Shown here in pieces: positions 1-8,182 of a stretch of 20,880 nt of DNA. Source of the stretch: HXMU1420-2 sp040830545 (GTDB lineage Bacteria > Pseudomonadota > Alphaproteobacteria > Rhodobacterales > Rhodobacteraceae). The translations under genes and the position numbers were made by a program. Numbering within the stretch: position 1 is the stretch's first letter; the number at the start of each line of letters is the position of its first letter. The notes below the pieces were generated by a model, which was not told the origin of the DNA, did no database searches, and saw only the letters and a list, made by a program, of their open reading frames with translations. The DNA is taken from positions 1 to 20,880 of the forward strand of contig JBFOMB010000070.1 in assembly GCA_040830545.1 (NCBI GenBank), written 5' to 3'.

Positions 1-1
1 C

Positions 2-2422
2 AACGTGGGGTATACCGCACGCCACCACACGTTCTTTGAAATGCTGGGGAACTTCAGCTTTGGCGACTATTTCAAATCCGAAGCGATCCCTTTTGCCTGG
101 GAGTTGATCACCAAGGATTTCGATATCCCTGCGGACAAGCTCTATACAACGATCTACCACACCGATGACGAGGCGTTCGAGATCTGGAAAAAGGTCGGTG
201 TACCCGAAGATCGGATCATCCGCATCGCGACGTCCGACAATTTCTGGCAGATGGGACCAACCGGCCCCTGCGGTCCGTGTACCGAGATTTTCTATGATCA
301 CGGCGATCACATCTGGGGTGGACCCCCGGGCAGCCCCGAAGAAGACGGCGACCGGTTTATCGAAATCTGGAACGTCGTTTTCATGCAGAACGAACAGTTC
401 GAAGATGGCTCAATGGTGCCGCTGGACATGCAGTCCATTGACACTGGCATGGGGCTGGAGCGGATTGGCGCGTTGCTGCAGGGCAAACACGACAATTACG
501 ACACCGACCTGATGCGCGCGCTGATCGAGGCGAGCGCGGATGCGACCTCCAGCGACCCGGACGGGCCGGGCAAGATGCATCACCGGGTGATTGCGGATCA
601 TCTGCGGTCAACGTCCTTCCTGATGGCCGACGGGGTGATGCCGTCCAATGACGGGCGTGGTTACGTGCTGCGCAGGATCATGCGGCGCGCCATGCGGCAC
701 GCACATTTGCTGGGCGCCAAAGACCCGCTGATGCACCGTCTGGTGCCCGCCTTGGTGCGGCAGATGGGAGCGGCTTACCCCGAGTTGGGACAGGCGCAGG
801 CGCTGATTGAAGAAACGCTGAAGCTGGAAGAAACCCGGTTCAAGGCAACGCTGGACCGTGGCCTGAAGCTGCTGGATGACGAACTGGCCGATCTGGCGGA
901 GGATGCGCCGCTGTCCGGTGAGGCTGCGTTCAAACTTTATGACACATACGGTTTCCCGCTGGACCTGACGCAGGACGCTTTGCGCGAAAAAGGGCGCGAG
1001 GTGGATGTGGACGGGTTTGACGCTGCCATGGCCAAACAGAAGGCCAAGGCGCGTGCCGCCTGGGCCGGGTCAGGGGACGCTGCGGATTCAACGGTCTGGT
1101 TTGACGTGGCCGAAGAACATGGGGCGACCGATTTCCTTGGGTATGAAACCGAAACAGCCGAAGGCCAGATCGTGGCCCTGGTGCAGGACAGTGCACGTGT
1201 TGATCAGGCCGGGCAGGGGGATAGCGTACAGATTGCGCTGAACCAGACGCCGTTTTACGCAGAATCTGGTGGTCAGGTTGGCGACAGCGGTGTGATCCGC
1301 ACGGACAGCGCGGTGATCGAGGTCAGCGATACACGCAAATCCGCGGACGTGTTCATTCATATCGGCGTGGTGGCCGAGGGCACGGTGAAGCCGGGCGATG
1401 CGGCAAAGCTGGAAGTTGATCATGCTCGGCGCACGTCAATCCGGGCAAATCACTCGGCCACGCACCTGTTGCACGAAGCGTTGCGACGCGCCCTGGGTGA
1501 TCACGTGGCGCAGCGCGGGTCGTTAAACGCTGCGGACCGGTTGCGGTTCGATTTCAGCCATTCCAAGGCACTTAGCCTCGACGAACTGAGGCAGGTCGAA
1601 GAAGAGGTGAATGCCTTCATCCGGCAGAACGCCCCCGTGGACACACGGATCATGACGCCGGACGATGCACGGGAACTGGGCGCGCAGGCGCTGTTTGGTG
1701 AGAAATACGGGGACGAGGTGCGCGTGGTGTCCATGGGCACGCTGGACGGCTCTGGCAAGGGCGCGGACGGACGGACGTATTCGCTGGAACTGTGTGGCGG
1801 GACCCATGTGGCGCAGACCGGTGACATCGGCATGTTTGTCACTCTGGGCGACAGCGCATCGAGCGCGGGTGTGCGCCGGATCGAAGCTCTGACCGGGGCG
1901 GAGGCGTTCCGGTACCTGTCTGATCAGGACCACCGACTGGCCGAAACCGCCCTGACGCTGAAAGCGCAGCCAGCGGACGTGCCTGCACGGGTGCAGGCGC
2001 TGTTGGACGAACGTAAGGCGTTGCAGAATGAGGTGGCGCAGCTGCGGCGTGATCTGGCGATGGCCGGCGGCGGTCAGGCCGCACCGGAAACACGTGAAAT
2101 CAACGGCGTACCGTTCATTGCTCAAGTGCTGACGGGGGTGACGGGTAAGGACCTGCCGCCGCTGATTGACGAACACAAGGAACGCCTGGGCAGTGGCGCG
2201 GTTCTGCTGATTGCTGACACCGGTGGCAAGGCGGCTGTGGCCGCTGGCGTGACGGCGGACCTGACCGGGTCGGTGTCCGCTGTGGATCTGGTGAAGGCTG
2301 CGGTGGTTGAACTGGGTGGCAAGGGCGGCGGTGGCCGTCCCGACATGGCGCAGGGCGGTGGTCCCTCGGCAGAGAACGCCGAGGCTGCGATTGCTGCGGC
2401 GGAAAAGGTATTGGGAGGATAA
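2..2422 (+). CDS. alaS: Alanine--tRNA ligase, 5'-truncated by window edge
   Basis: Charges tRNA-Ala with alanine in the cytoplasm and edits mischarged Ser/Gly. The reading frame is already open at base 2 (Asn-Val-Gly-Tyr-Thr-Ala-Arg), so about 80 N-terminal residues, including class II motif 1, lie outside the window; 806 residues are visible. Visible landmarks: the conserved ARHHTFFEMLGNFSFGDYFK stretch at the start, GPTGPCGPCTE, class II motif 3 (DTGMGLERI, nt 442-468), the editing-site HxxxH (HSATH, nt 1450-1464), the CGGTH Cys/His pair (nt 1793-1807), and a C-terminal DHHA1/C-Ala segment with the glycine-rich GGKGGGGRPD. Apart from the missing start it looks intact. The TAA stop is one base from the ATG of the next gene, suggesting co-transcription. 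Identity is essentially certain. Confidence 0.98.
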   Translation, partial: NVGYTARHHTFFEMLGNFSFGDYFKSEAIPFAWELITKDFDIPADKLYTTIYHTDDEAFEIWKKVGVPEDRIIRIATSDNFWQMGPTGPCGPCTEIFYDHGDHIWGGPPGSPEEDGDRFIEIWNVVFMQNEQFEDGSMVPLDMQSIDTGMGLERIGALLQGKHDNYDTDLMRALIEASADATSSDPDGPGKMHHRVIADHLRSTSFLMADGVMPSNDGRGYVLRRIMRRAMRHAHLLGAKDPLMHRLVPALVRQMGAAYPELGQAQALIEETLKLEETRFKATLDRGLKLLDDELADLAEDAPLSGEAAFKLYDTYGFPLDLTQDALREKGREVDVDGFDAAMAKQKAKARAAWAGSGDAADSTVWFDVAEEHGATDFLGYETETAEGQIVALVQDSARVDQAGQGDSVQIALNQTPFYAESGGQVGDSGVIRTDSAVIEVSDTRKSADVFIHIGVVAEGTVKPGDAAKLEVDHARRTSIRANHSATHLLHEALRRALGDHVAQRGSLNAADRLRFDFSHSKALSLDELRQVEEEVNAFIRQNAPVDTRIMTPDDARELGAQALFGEKYGDEVRVVSMGTLDGSGKGADGRTYSLELCGGTHVAQTGDIGMFVTLGDSASSAGVRRIEALTGAEAFRYLSDQDHRLAETALTLKAQPADVPARVQALLDERKALQNEVAQLRRDLAMAGGGQAAPETREINGVPFIAQVLTGVTGKDLPPLIDEHKERLGSGAVLLIADTGGKAAVAAGVTADLTGSVSAVDLVKAAVVELGGKGGGGRPDMAQGGGPSAENAEAAIAAAEKVLGG

Positions 2423-2423
2423 G

Positions 2424-2711
2424 ATGCCGGCACTTTGGATTGCACATGTGACCGTGACGGATGAAGAGGCCTATGGCCGCTACGCCAAGATCGCGACCGA
2501 AGCGATTGCCGAACATGGCGGCAAGTTCATTGCGCGGGCCGGGCGGTACGTTCAGCTGGAGGGAAAGGAACGGCCTCGCAATGTGGTCGCGACCTTCCCG
2601 TCGGTTGAGGTGGCAGAAACCTGCTATCATTCGGACCTCTACCAATCCGCGCTGGAGCACGCGCGCGGGGCGTCCGAGCGCGAGTTACTGATTGTGGAAA
2701 CAACCGAGTGA
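2424..2711 (+). CDS. DUF1330 domain protein
   Basis: A 95-residue protein matching the small DUF1330 family (ferredoxin-like alpha/beta fold, usually dimeric). Family hallmarks are seen: an early Y-x2-Y, HGGKFIARAGRY, the LEGKERPRNVVATFPS core, and SDLYQSALEHAR near the C-terminus. The biochemical role of the family is not established; no catalytic residues can be assigned. The ATG at 2424 is chosen because GGGAGGA lies 5 nt upstream (inside the last codons of alaS) and the protein then has the usual family length. The in-frame extension back to 2307 merely overlaps alaS. It is likely co-transcribed and translationally linked with alaS, being separated by a single base. Confidence 0.9.
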   Translation: MPALWIAHVTVTDEEAYGRYAKIATEAIAEHGGKFIARAGRYVQLEGKERPRNVVATFPSVEVAETCYHSDLYQSALEHARGASERELLIVETTE

Positions 2712-2734
2712 CTATCAGAGGTTGATGTCAATTT

Positions 2735-2760
2735 CGGGCGCAAATTCTGATATTTGCCCG
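2735..2760. terminator. Hairpin between convergent genes
   Basis: Stem CGGG(CG)CAAAT pairing with ATTTGCCCG, nine base pairs with a two-base bulge and a six-base loop, in the 73-bp gap between the DUF1330 gene and the converging sulfotransferase-like gene. Neither strand has a clean U-tract after it, so it may be a weak bidirectional terminator or an mRNA 3'-end stabiliser. Confidence 0.4.
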
Positions 2761-2784
2761 ACGCAATAAAAAATGCGGGGGCGG

Positions 2785-3477
2785 TCAGGGTTTATAGCCC
2801 AGTGCCGCCTCCTGTGCCTGATCCAGCGCAGACCACATGTATGCCCGGTCTTCGTCTGACAGCCGGTCAGGGGCGGTTGGTCGTTCGCCCACAGCGGTGC
2901 GAAACCGCCATCCTTGCGGTTTTTTCACAGGCCGAAAGGCCGCGTGCGGGGACGTCAATTCCAGGGCTGCTGCCATCTTTTCCATTGTCGCTTGAGGATC
3001 CGCCTGCGCGTCTTCCAGTCGGAGGAAGACGCAGTTGCAGTCACGGGCTGTAAACGACAACAGGTACTGCAATTTTGCCTGGCGCAGCGCGAAAATGTTC
3101 GCAAACGGTTTGCCTGTCAGTGGATGGCGATCTTGCTGCAACGGCTGCCCCACATAGCCGCGTCGCAATCGTCCCAGATACCTCGGTTTGTCAAACGCAC
3201 TGCGCCATTCGGCACGAATGAAATCTGAAATTGACAGGCGCTGCATGTCAGGTGTCGTGTGCCAGGGTTTGTTGTACATCGACAGAACCCAGCGTTCCGG
3301 ATTGCGCACCATGCACACCACAAACATGTCGCGCGGCACCGCGATCATCTGACCGAAGCCGTGTTTCCAGCCCAACTCGTCAGTGCGCTCGAGCGACGTG
3401 TTCCGCCCGATCAGGCGTTGCAAGAAATTGGTGCCCGACGAACGTTCCCCCAGCACCTGATAATGCGTCACCGCCAT
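2785..3477 (-). CDS. Sulfotransferase-like P-loop protein
   Basis: A 230-residue protein with the layout of small bacterial sulfotransferases, which move sulfate from PAPS to an acceptor. Visible are a 5'-phosphosulfate-binding P-loop-like motif near the N-terminus (GERSSGTNFL, residues 10-19), a 3'-phosphate-binding-like motif (VRNPERWVLSMY, residues 57-68, with the Arg and Ser eight residues apart as expected), and a late FLRLEDAQADP segment like the acidic-helix region of the family. The start at 3477 is preferred because it puts the P-loop close to the N-terminus; the open frame continues to 3735 but would run into the divergent neighbour. The Shine-Dalgarno is weak, so a slightly upstream GTG (3495) is possible. 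It faces away from a glycosyltransferase gene, which hints at modification of a surface sugar. The substrate is unknown, and activity is inferred only from motifs. Confidence 0.7.
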   Translation of the reverse strand: MAVTHYQVLGERSSGTNFLQRLIGRNTSLERTDELGWKHGFGQMIAVPRDMFVVCMVRNPERWVLSMYNKPWHTTPDMQRLSISDFIRAEWRSAFDKPRYLGRLRRGYVGQPLQQDRHPLTGKPFANIFALRQAKLQYLLSFTARDCNCVFLRLEDAQADPQATMEKMAAALELTSPHAAFRPVKKPQGWRFRTAVGERPTAPDRLSDEDRAYMWSALDQAQEAALGYKP

Positions 3478-3621
3478 CTGGCGGGCGCGGATCACGTGCA
3501 GCCCGGTCTGTGCAAAGCTTGGCGGTAACAGAACCCAACCCTCGTGTCGCTCGATTTGAGAATTTACTACGTCGCGCAACCGGGTAAGAATAGGGGAAAC
3601 AAAAACGAGCAGGACATTCTT

Positions 3622-4494
3622 ATGCAAACCGTGGCAGCCGTGACGATGGTTCGGGATGATCCGTTTTTCCTGGCCACGTGGCTGCGCCACTATGGCGAGC
3701 AATTTGGGCGGGAAAACTGCTATATCGTCAATCACGGTCGCGGGTCACAAGTGGCGGACATGGCCGCAGGGTGCAATGTCATTGGCATTCCGGGTGATCC
3801 GCATCCGAAGTTTGATCGCAAGCGCTGGCAACTTCTGAACGGTATTGTCGAAGGGCTGCGTCAATACTATCGCTATGTGATTGTTGGTGATGTTGACGAG
3901 TTGCTGGTGCTGGATCCCGAGGCTGGCACCGATCTGAAGGGTTGGATTGCGCAGCAACCGGCGCGGCGTGTGCTGACCCCACTGGGGCTGGAGGTGATAC
4001 ATCGCATCGATCTGGAACCGGACCCGGTCACGGACCAAATACTGGGGCCACGCATGCATGTCCGTCCGGCTCCGCACTACTCCAAACCCTGCCTGTTGTC
4101 TTTTCCGACCCGGCTGTCTCGTGGCGGTCATTTCTCGGTTTTTCCCGAATTGCACACGCCAGATGAACTGTATCTGCTGCACCTGAAGTTCTGTGATTTT
4201 GGCGTCTACTGCGAAACGATGGACCAACGGAATGCGGTGACCAAAGAGATCGGTACATCGGTCCAGGACACGATGATCGGGCGGCACTGGTTCGAGACGG
4301 CCAGAGGCGAGGACCGCGACATGTTCGAGTCGTTCTCGCAACTTGACATGCAGGAGGGGTTCGATCTGCGATGGCTCAGGCGGAAGATGCATCGCAGCTG
4401 GAAGCCGCGTGCAAATTCGCAGTTTTTTCAATTTGATCGCCCGAACTACCGGATTCAATACCGCTTGCCGGACCGGTTTGCGGGCGTGATCTGA
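3622..4494 (+). CDS. Glycosyltransferase family 2-like protein
   Basis: A 290-residue protein resembling the Glyco_tranf_2_4 type of GT-A glycosyltransferase common in roseobacters. The N-terminus has the typical VTMVRDDPFFLATWLRHYG segment, followed by a nucleotide-sugar domain with a D-x-D metal site in VIVGDVDELLVLD (D90 and D92). The C-terminal half carries many His/Phe/Tyr residues (LYLLHLKFCDF) as in related proteins. The start at 3622 is chosen because AGGA lies seven bases upstream; an in-frame GTG at 3544 would add 26 residues without family character. The gene is divergent from the sulfotransferase-like gene across 144 bp and converges on the dehalogenase-like gene with 11 bp between stops. 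Donor and acceptor cannot be read from the sequence; capsule, lipopolysaccharide or exopolysaccharide decoration is a guess. Confidence 0.75.
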   Translation: MQTVAAVTMVRDDPFFLATWLRHYGEQFGRENCYIVNHGRGSQVADMAAGCNVIGIPGDPHPKFDRKRWQLLNGIVEGLRQYYRYVIVGDVDELLVLDPEAGTDLKGWIAQQPARRVLTPLGLEVIHRIDLEPDPVTDQILGPRMHVRPAPHYSKPCLLSFPTRLSRGGHFSVFPELHTPDELYLLHLKFCDFGVYCETMDQRNAVTKEIGTSVQDTMIGRHWFETARGEDRDMFESFSQLDMQEGFDLRWLRRKMHRSWKPRANSQFFQFDRPNYRIQYRLPDRFAGVI

Positions 4495-4505
4495 CCTACC
4501 GCGCT

Positions 4506-5378
4506 CTAACCGGGCAGGAAGTCCAAAAGCGCCTGGGTCGTTTCCTGAGGATGCAAGTCGGGAAAGAAATGCCCGCCGGGCATGGCGTGGCCCTGAACGC
4601 TGGCAAACCGATCCGACCACGTACCGGGGACGTCATAAGCCTTGTTCATCACGCCATTGCGGCCATAAAGGATCAGCGCCGGGCAATCCAGCACGCGGCC
4701 CAAATCCCGCGCGTCCAGATCGAAATCATGCTCGATCGCTGCGCGGTAGTCGTTGCACATGCCGGTGATCGCGTCTGGCCGCCGCCAGCTGGTGCGGTAG
4801 TGGTTCAGCGCCTCGGGATCGTAGCCCTGCAAGCCGCCCGTGTCCCAGCCGATCAAACAATGTTCGAAATAGGCGTCCGGGTCCGAACCAATCATCTGAT
4901 CCGGGAATGGCGCAGGTTGTGCGAGGAAAAACCAATGGTAATAGGCTTTTGCGACCTCTTGTGAAAGCTTATCCAGCAGCAGGTGGGTCGGAATGATGTC
5001 CATCAGCGTGATGGTTTCCACCGCCTCGGGCGCATCCAACGCCAGCCGATGACTGGTCCGCGCGCCGCGGTCATGTCCGACCAGATGAAACCGGTCGAAC
5101 CCAAGGTGTTGCATCAGCGCCAGTTGATCCGCTGCCATGTGACGGAAGGAATAGGCTGCAACACCTTCGGGTTTGGAACTGTCGCCATAGCCGCGCAGAT
5201 CTGCGGCGATCACGGTGAACCGTTCGGCCAGTGCAGGCGCAATGCCACGCCACATGGCCCGCATTTGCGGAAATCCATGCAGCAGCAACAAAGGCGGCCC
5301 CGAGCCTGCGCGCGAATAGGCGATGGTCTGGCTGTTGACCTCGGCCAGACTGTCCTCGAAACCCGGGATCACAGCCAT
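4506..5378 (-). CDS. Haloacetate/fluoroacetate dehalogenase-family alpha/beta hydrolase
   Basis: A 290-residue alpha/beta hydrolase closely resembling fluoroacetate dehalogenase (FAcD/DehH1), which replaces the halogen of a 2-haloacetate by hydroxyl. The key residues of that family are all seen: nucleophile D103 in GHDRGAR, substrate-carboxylate arginines R104 and R107, the acid D127 in LMDIIPT, halide-pocket H148-W149 in YHWFFLAQPAP, Y211 in CNDYRA, and catalytic H270 in GGHFFP; the HGFPQ oxyanion motif is at 34-38. An Asp rather than Ser nucleophile separates it from esterases, though epoxide hydrolases also use Asp; the H-W-Y halide set argues for dehalogenase. The ATG overlaps the TGA of the upstream M20 gene by one base (TGATG), so translation is probably coupled. 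Chloro- versus fluoroacetate specificity cannot be decided, and the true substrate may be something else. Confidence 0.83.
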   Translation of the reverse strand: MAVIPGFEDSLAEVNSQTIAYSRAGSGPPLLLLHGFPQMRAMWRGIAPALAERFTVIAADLRGYGDSSKPEGVAAYSFRHMAADQLALMQHLGFDRFHLVGHDRGARTSHRLALDAPEAVETITLMDIIPTHLLLDKLSQEVAKAYYHWFFLAQPAPFPDQMIGSDPDAYFEHCLIGWDTGGLQGYDPEALNHYRTSWRRPDAITGMCNDYRAAIEHDFDLDARDLGRVLDCPALILYGRNGVMNKAYDVPGTWSDRFASVQGHAMPGGHFFPDLHPQETTQALLDFLPG

Positions 5379-6748
5379 CAGGTCAGCGCCGCCAGCACCC
5401 GTGCCCAGGACCGGATGCCCTTGTGGAAGCTTTCCATGTCGTATTTTTCGTTGGGCGAGTGGATCAGATCGTCATCCTTGCCAAAACCGATCAGCATGGG
5501 CCGCATCCCTAGCAGGTTCGCGAAATGCCCTGCAATCGGGATCGACCCGCCACAGCCGATAAAGGCCGCTTCGTCCGGCCATTCGTCACTCAGCGCCTTG
5601 CGCGCGGCCTCGAAATCATGGCCCGAAGTTTCGAAATCGCCGGCAAAGCTGGCGCCGTGATCGGTGAATTCGACCGAGCAATCAGGCGGCAACATGCTGC
5701 GCACCATCTCGCGGAAGCTTTCGCGGATCTTGAACGGGTCCTGCTGCCCCACCAGACGGAAGCTGATCTTTGCGCTCGCTTTGCTGGGCAACACGGTTTT
5801 GAACCCGTCCCCGGTATAGCCGGACCACATACCGTTGACGTCGCAGGTTGGTCGGGACCAGATCATTTCCAATGGCGTGCGTCCCTGTTCCCCTGCCGGT
5901 TCACTAAGACCAACGCCGCCAAGGAAACCAGCCGCGTCAAAGCCCAGGTTGTCCCATTGTCCACGCAGCCCTTCGGGGATTTCCGGCACACCGTCATAAA
6001 ACCCCGGCACCGTGATGCGGCCTGTGTCGTCATGCAGTGCCGCGATGATTTTGGCCAGAACCCGCGCCGGGTTCATCGCCGCGCCGCCATACATGCCGGA
6101 ATGCAGGTCCATGTCGGGGCCGGTGATGGTCAGTTCCTCGCCCAGCAGCCCGCGCAGCATTGTGGTGATCGCAGGTACGCGGCTTTCAAACAGGCCCGTG
6201 TCACAGATCAACGCAAGTTCTGCGGTCAGTTCCTCGGCGTTTTCCTTCATGAAGGGAACCAGAGAGGGCGACCCGCTTTCCTCTTCACCTTCGAGGAAGA
6301 CGGTCACACGTGCGGGCAACTTTCCGTGAACGGCAACCCAGGCACGGCAGGCCTCGACAAAGGTCATCAACTGCCCTTTGTCGTCACAGGCCCCGCGTCC
6401 CCGAATGACCGGACCGTTCGGCGTTTCCTCGACCTGCGGATCAAACGGGTCATTGTCCCACAGGTCCAGCGGATCAACCGGCTGCACGTCGTAGTGACCA
6501 TAAAACAGCAGGTGCCTGTCGCCTTCACCGCCATGTCCAACGACCATCGGGTGACCCGGCGTGACACGTTTTTCCGCGTTTATTCCCAACGACTTGAGGT
6601 CATCGACCATCCAGTCCGCCGCACGGTCGCAATCCGCCTTGTAGGCGGGGTCGGTGGAAATTGACGGGATACGCAACAGCGCTTTCAGCCGTTCAGTTGC
6701 AGCAGGCAAGTCAGCGTCAATTTGGGACAGAACAGCGTCGAGCGTCAT
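5378..6748 (-). CDS. M20 family metallopeptidase (dipeptidase-like)
   Basis: A 456-residue zinc peptidase of the M20 family, CNDP2/dipeptidase type, probably cytosolic and acting on di- or small peptides. The di-metal site is complete: H85 and D87 in YGHYDVQP, bridging D122 in RGACDDKG, the acidic pair E156-E157 in LEGEEESGS, the CDTG motif that follows, and H430 in LIHSPNEKYD. The middle carries the dimerisation domain typical of the family (DLHSGMYGG). The start at 6748 follows AGGAGA seven bases upstream; an upstream in-frame ATG at 6832 lies across the FNR box and lacks a ribosome site. No signal peptide is seen. It is first in a two-gene unit with the dehalogenase-family hydrolase and divergent from hemA, sharing the intervening control region. 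Family assignment is firm; the peptide substrate is unknown. Confidence 0.93.
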   Translation of the reverse strand: MTLDAVLSQIDADLPAATERLKALLRIPSISTDPAYKADCDRAADWMVDDLKSLGINAEKRVTPGHPMVVGHGGEGDRHLLFYGHYDVQPVDPLDLWDNDPFDPQVEETPNGPVIRGRGACDDKGQLMTFVEACRAWVAVHGKLPARVTVFLEGEEESGSPSLVPFMKENAEELTAELALICDTGLFESRVPAITTMLRGLLGEELTITGPDMDLHSGMYGGAAMNPARVLAKIIAALHDDTGRITVPGFYDGVPEIPEGLRGQWDNLGFDAAGFLGGVGLSEPAGEQGRTPLEMIWSRPTCDVNGMWSGYTGDGFKTVLPSKASAKISFRLVGQQDPFKIRESFREMVRSMLPPDCSVEFTDHGASFAGDFETSGHDFEAARKALSDEWPDEAAFIGCGGSIPIAGHFANLLGMRPMLIGFGKDDDLIHSPNEKYDMESFHKGIRSWARVLAALT

Positions 6749-6818
6749 CGGAGTCTCCTGTAGGTATCGGGCAGATTGCGCGGACCCTATCAGGCCCCGA
6801 TCCACTGTCCAGAGGGCG

Positions 6819-6832
6819 TTGATCCAGATCAA
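6819..6832. promoter_or_regulatory. FNR/FnrL-type box upstream of hemA
   Basis: TTGATCCAGATCAA is an exact match to the FNR-family consensus TTGAT-N4-ATCAA. It lies between the divergent M20 gene and hemA, 113 bp before the hemA start codon. FnrL control of hemA is established in Rhodobacter sphaeroides, which supports the reading. Its centre (6825.5) is placed for class II activation of the -10 element at 6856-6861. Confidence 0.85.
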
Positions 6833-6855
6833 GGATGCGACATGACGCCCGTCGG

Positions 6856-6861
6856 TATAGA
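6856..6861 (+). promoter_or_regulatory. Candidate -10 element of hemA promoter
   Basis: TATAGA, a good -10 hexamer. If transcription starts about seven bases downstream (near 6868), the FNR box is centred close to -42, the standard class II position in which FNR replaces the -35 contact. No good -35 is needed or seen. Confidence 0.55.
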
Positions 6862-6945
6862 GTTGATCCGAGGGGTGTCTAATTGATAGGCACAGTCAGA
6901 CATCGACTTGGGCCGCTAAAGCCAAGACCAGACCAGGAGATGACG

Positions 6946-8169
6946 GTGGACTATAACGCAGAACTCGACCGCGCGATTGCAAAGCTGCATGACGAGGGCC
7001 GCTATCGGACATTCATCGACATCGAACGTCGCAATGGTCATTTCCCGCATGCGGAATGGACCTGCCCGGATGGAAGCAAGAAACCGATCACTGTCTGGTG
7101 CGGGAACGACTATCTGGGCATGGGTCAGCACCCTGTTGTGTTGGAGGCGATGCACGAGGCGATTGATGCCGCGGGTGCAGGGTCTGGCGGCACGCGCAAC
7201 ATTTCCGGCACCACCGTGTATCACAAACGGCTGGAGGCCGAACTGGCCGATCTGCACGGCAAGGAAGCCGCGCTGCTGTTCACCAGCGCTTACATTGCCA
7301 ATGACGCGACGCTGTCCACGCTGCCGATCCTGTTTCCGGGGCTGATCATCTATTCGGACGAATTGAACCATGCCTCGATGATTCAGGGCATCCGCCGCAA
7401 TGGCGGGGCCAAGCGCGTGTTCCGTCACAACGACGTGGAGCATCTGCGCGAATTGATGGCAGCGGACGATCCTGCGGCGCCGAAACTGATCGCGTTCGAA
7501 TCCATCTATTCGATGGACGGCGATTTCGGTCCGATCGAGGCGATCTGCGACCTGGCTGACGAATTTGGTGCGCTGACCTATCTGGACGAAGTGCACGCGG
7601 TCGGCATGTATGGCCCGCGCGGTGGCGGTGTGGCCGAACGCGACCGGCTGATGCATCGCGTGGATATGATCAACGGGACGTTGGCAAAGGCATACGGCGT
7701 GATGGGCGGTTATGTTGCCGCCAGTGACAAGCTGTGTGATGCGGTGCGCTCTTATGCGCCGGGCTTCATCTTTACCACGTCCTTGCCCCCTGCAGTGGCT
7801 GCGGGTGCGGCCGCGTCTGTTGCGCATCTGAAGACTGCGCAGGACTTGCGGGACGAACATCAGATGCAGGCGAAGATTCTGAAGATGCGTCTCAAAGGTT
7901 TGGGCCTGCCGATCATCGACCATGGCTCGCACATTGTGCCGGTGATTGTGGGTGACCCTGTGCACACCAAAAACATCTCGGACATGTTGTTGGATCAGTT
8001 CGGAATCTATGTTCAGCCGATCAACTTCCCGACGGTCCCGCGTGGCACCGAACGGCTGCGATTTACGCCTTCTCCGGTGCACGGCCCGGGTGAAATTGAT
8101 TCGCTTGTGCGCGCCATGGACCAGCTGTGGTCACATTGTGCGCTGAATCGCGCTGAATTAACTGCCTGA
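6946..8169 (+). CDS. hemA: 5-aminolevulinate synthase (GTG start)
   Basis: PLP enzyme that condenses glycine with succinyl-CoA to 5-aminolevulinate, the first step of tetrapyrrole synthesis by the C4 (Shemin) route of Alphaproteobacteria. The 407-residue protein is near the R. capsulatus enzyme throughout: GRYRTFIDIERR near the N-terminus, GSGGTRNISGT glycine loop, D214 and H217 in YLDEVHAVG, and the PLP lysine K248 in NGTLAKAYG. The start is decided here: AGGAG (6935-6939) directly abuts an ATG at 6940 but is six bases before the GTG at 6946. Starting at GTG gives the usual MDYN N-terminus and makes D214, H217 and K248 number as in R. capsulatus. It is likely induced at low oxygen through the FNR box upstream, and forms the head of a codirectional run with the rodZ-like gene. 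Confidence 0.97.
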   Translation: MDYNAELDRAIAKLHDEGRYRTFIDIERRNGHFPHAEWTCPDGSKKPITVWCGNDYLGMGQHPVVLEAMHEAIDAAGAGSGGTRNISGTTVYHKRLEAELADLHGKEAALLFTSAYIANDATLSTLPILFPGLIIYSDELNHASMIQGIRRNGGAKRVFRHNDVEHLRELMAADDPAAPKLIAFESIYSMDGDFGPIEAICDLADEFGALTYLDEVHAVGMYGPRGGGVAERDRLMHRVDMINGTLAKAYGVMGGYVAASDKLCDAVRSYAPGFIFTTSLPPAVAAGAAASVAHLKTAQDLRDEHQMQAKILKMRLKGLGLPIIDHGSHIVPVIVGDPVHTKNISDMLLDQFGIYVQPINFPTVPRGTERLRFTPSPVHGPGEIDSLVRAMDQLWSHCALNRAELTA

Positions 8170-8182
8170 CTTTACGGGATAT

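Noticed and set aside
6916..8082. A 388-codon minus-strand frame opposite hemA
   Set aside because: Shadow of hemA codon usage; would also cover the hemA promoter region without any supporting signal.
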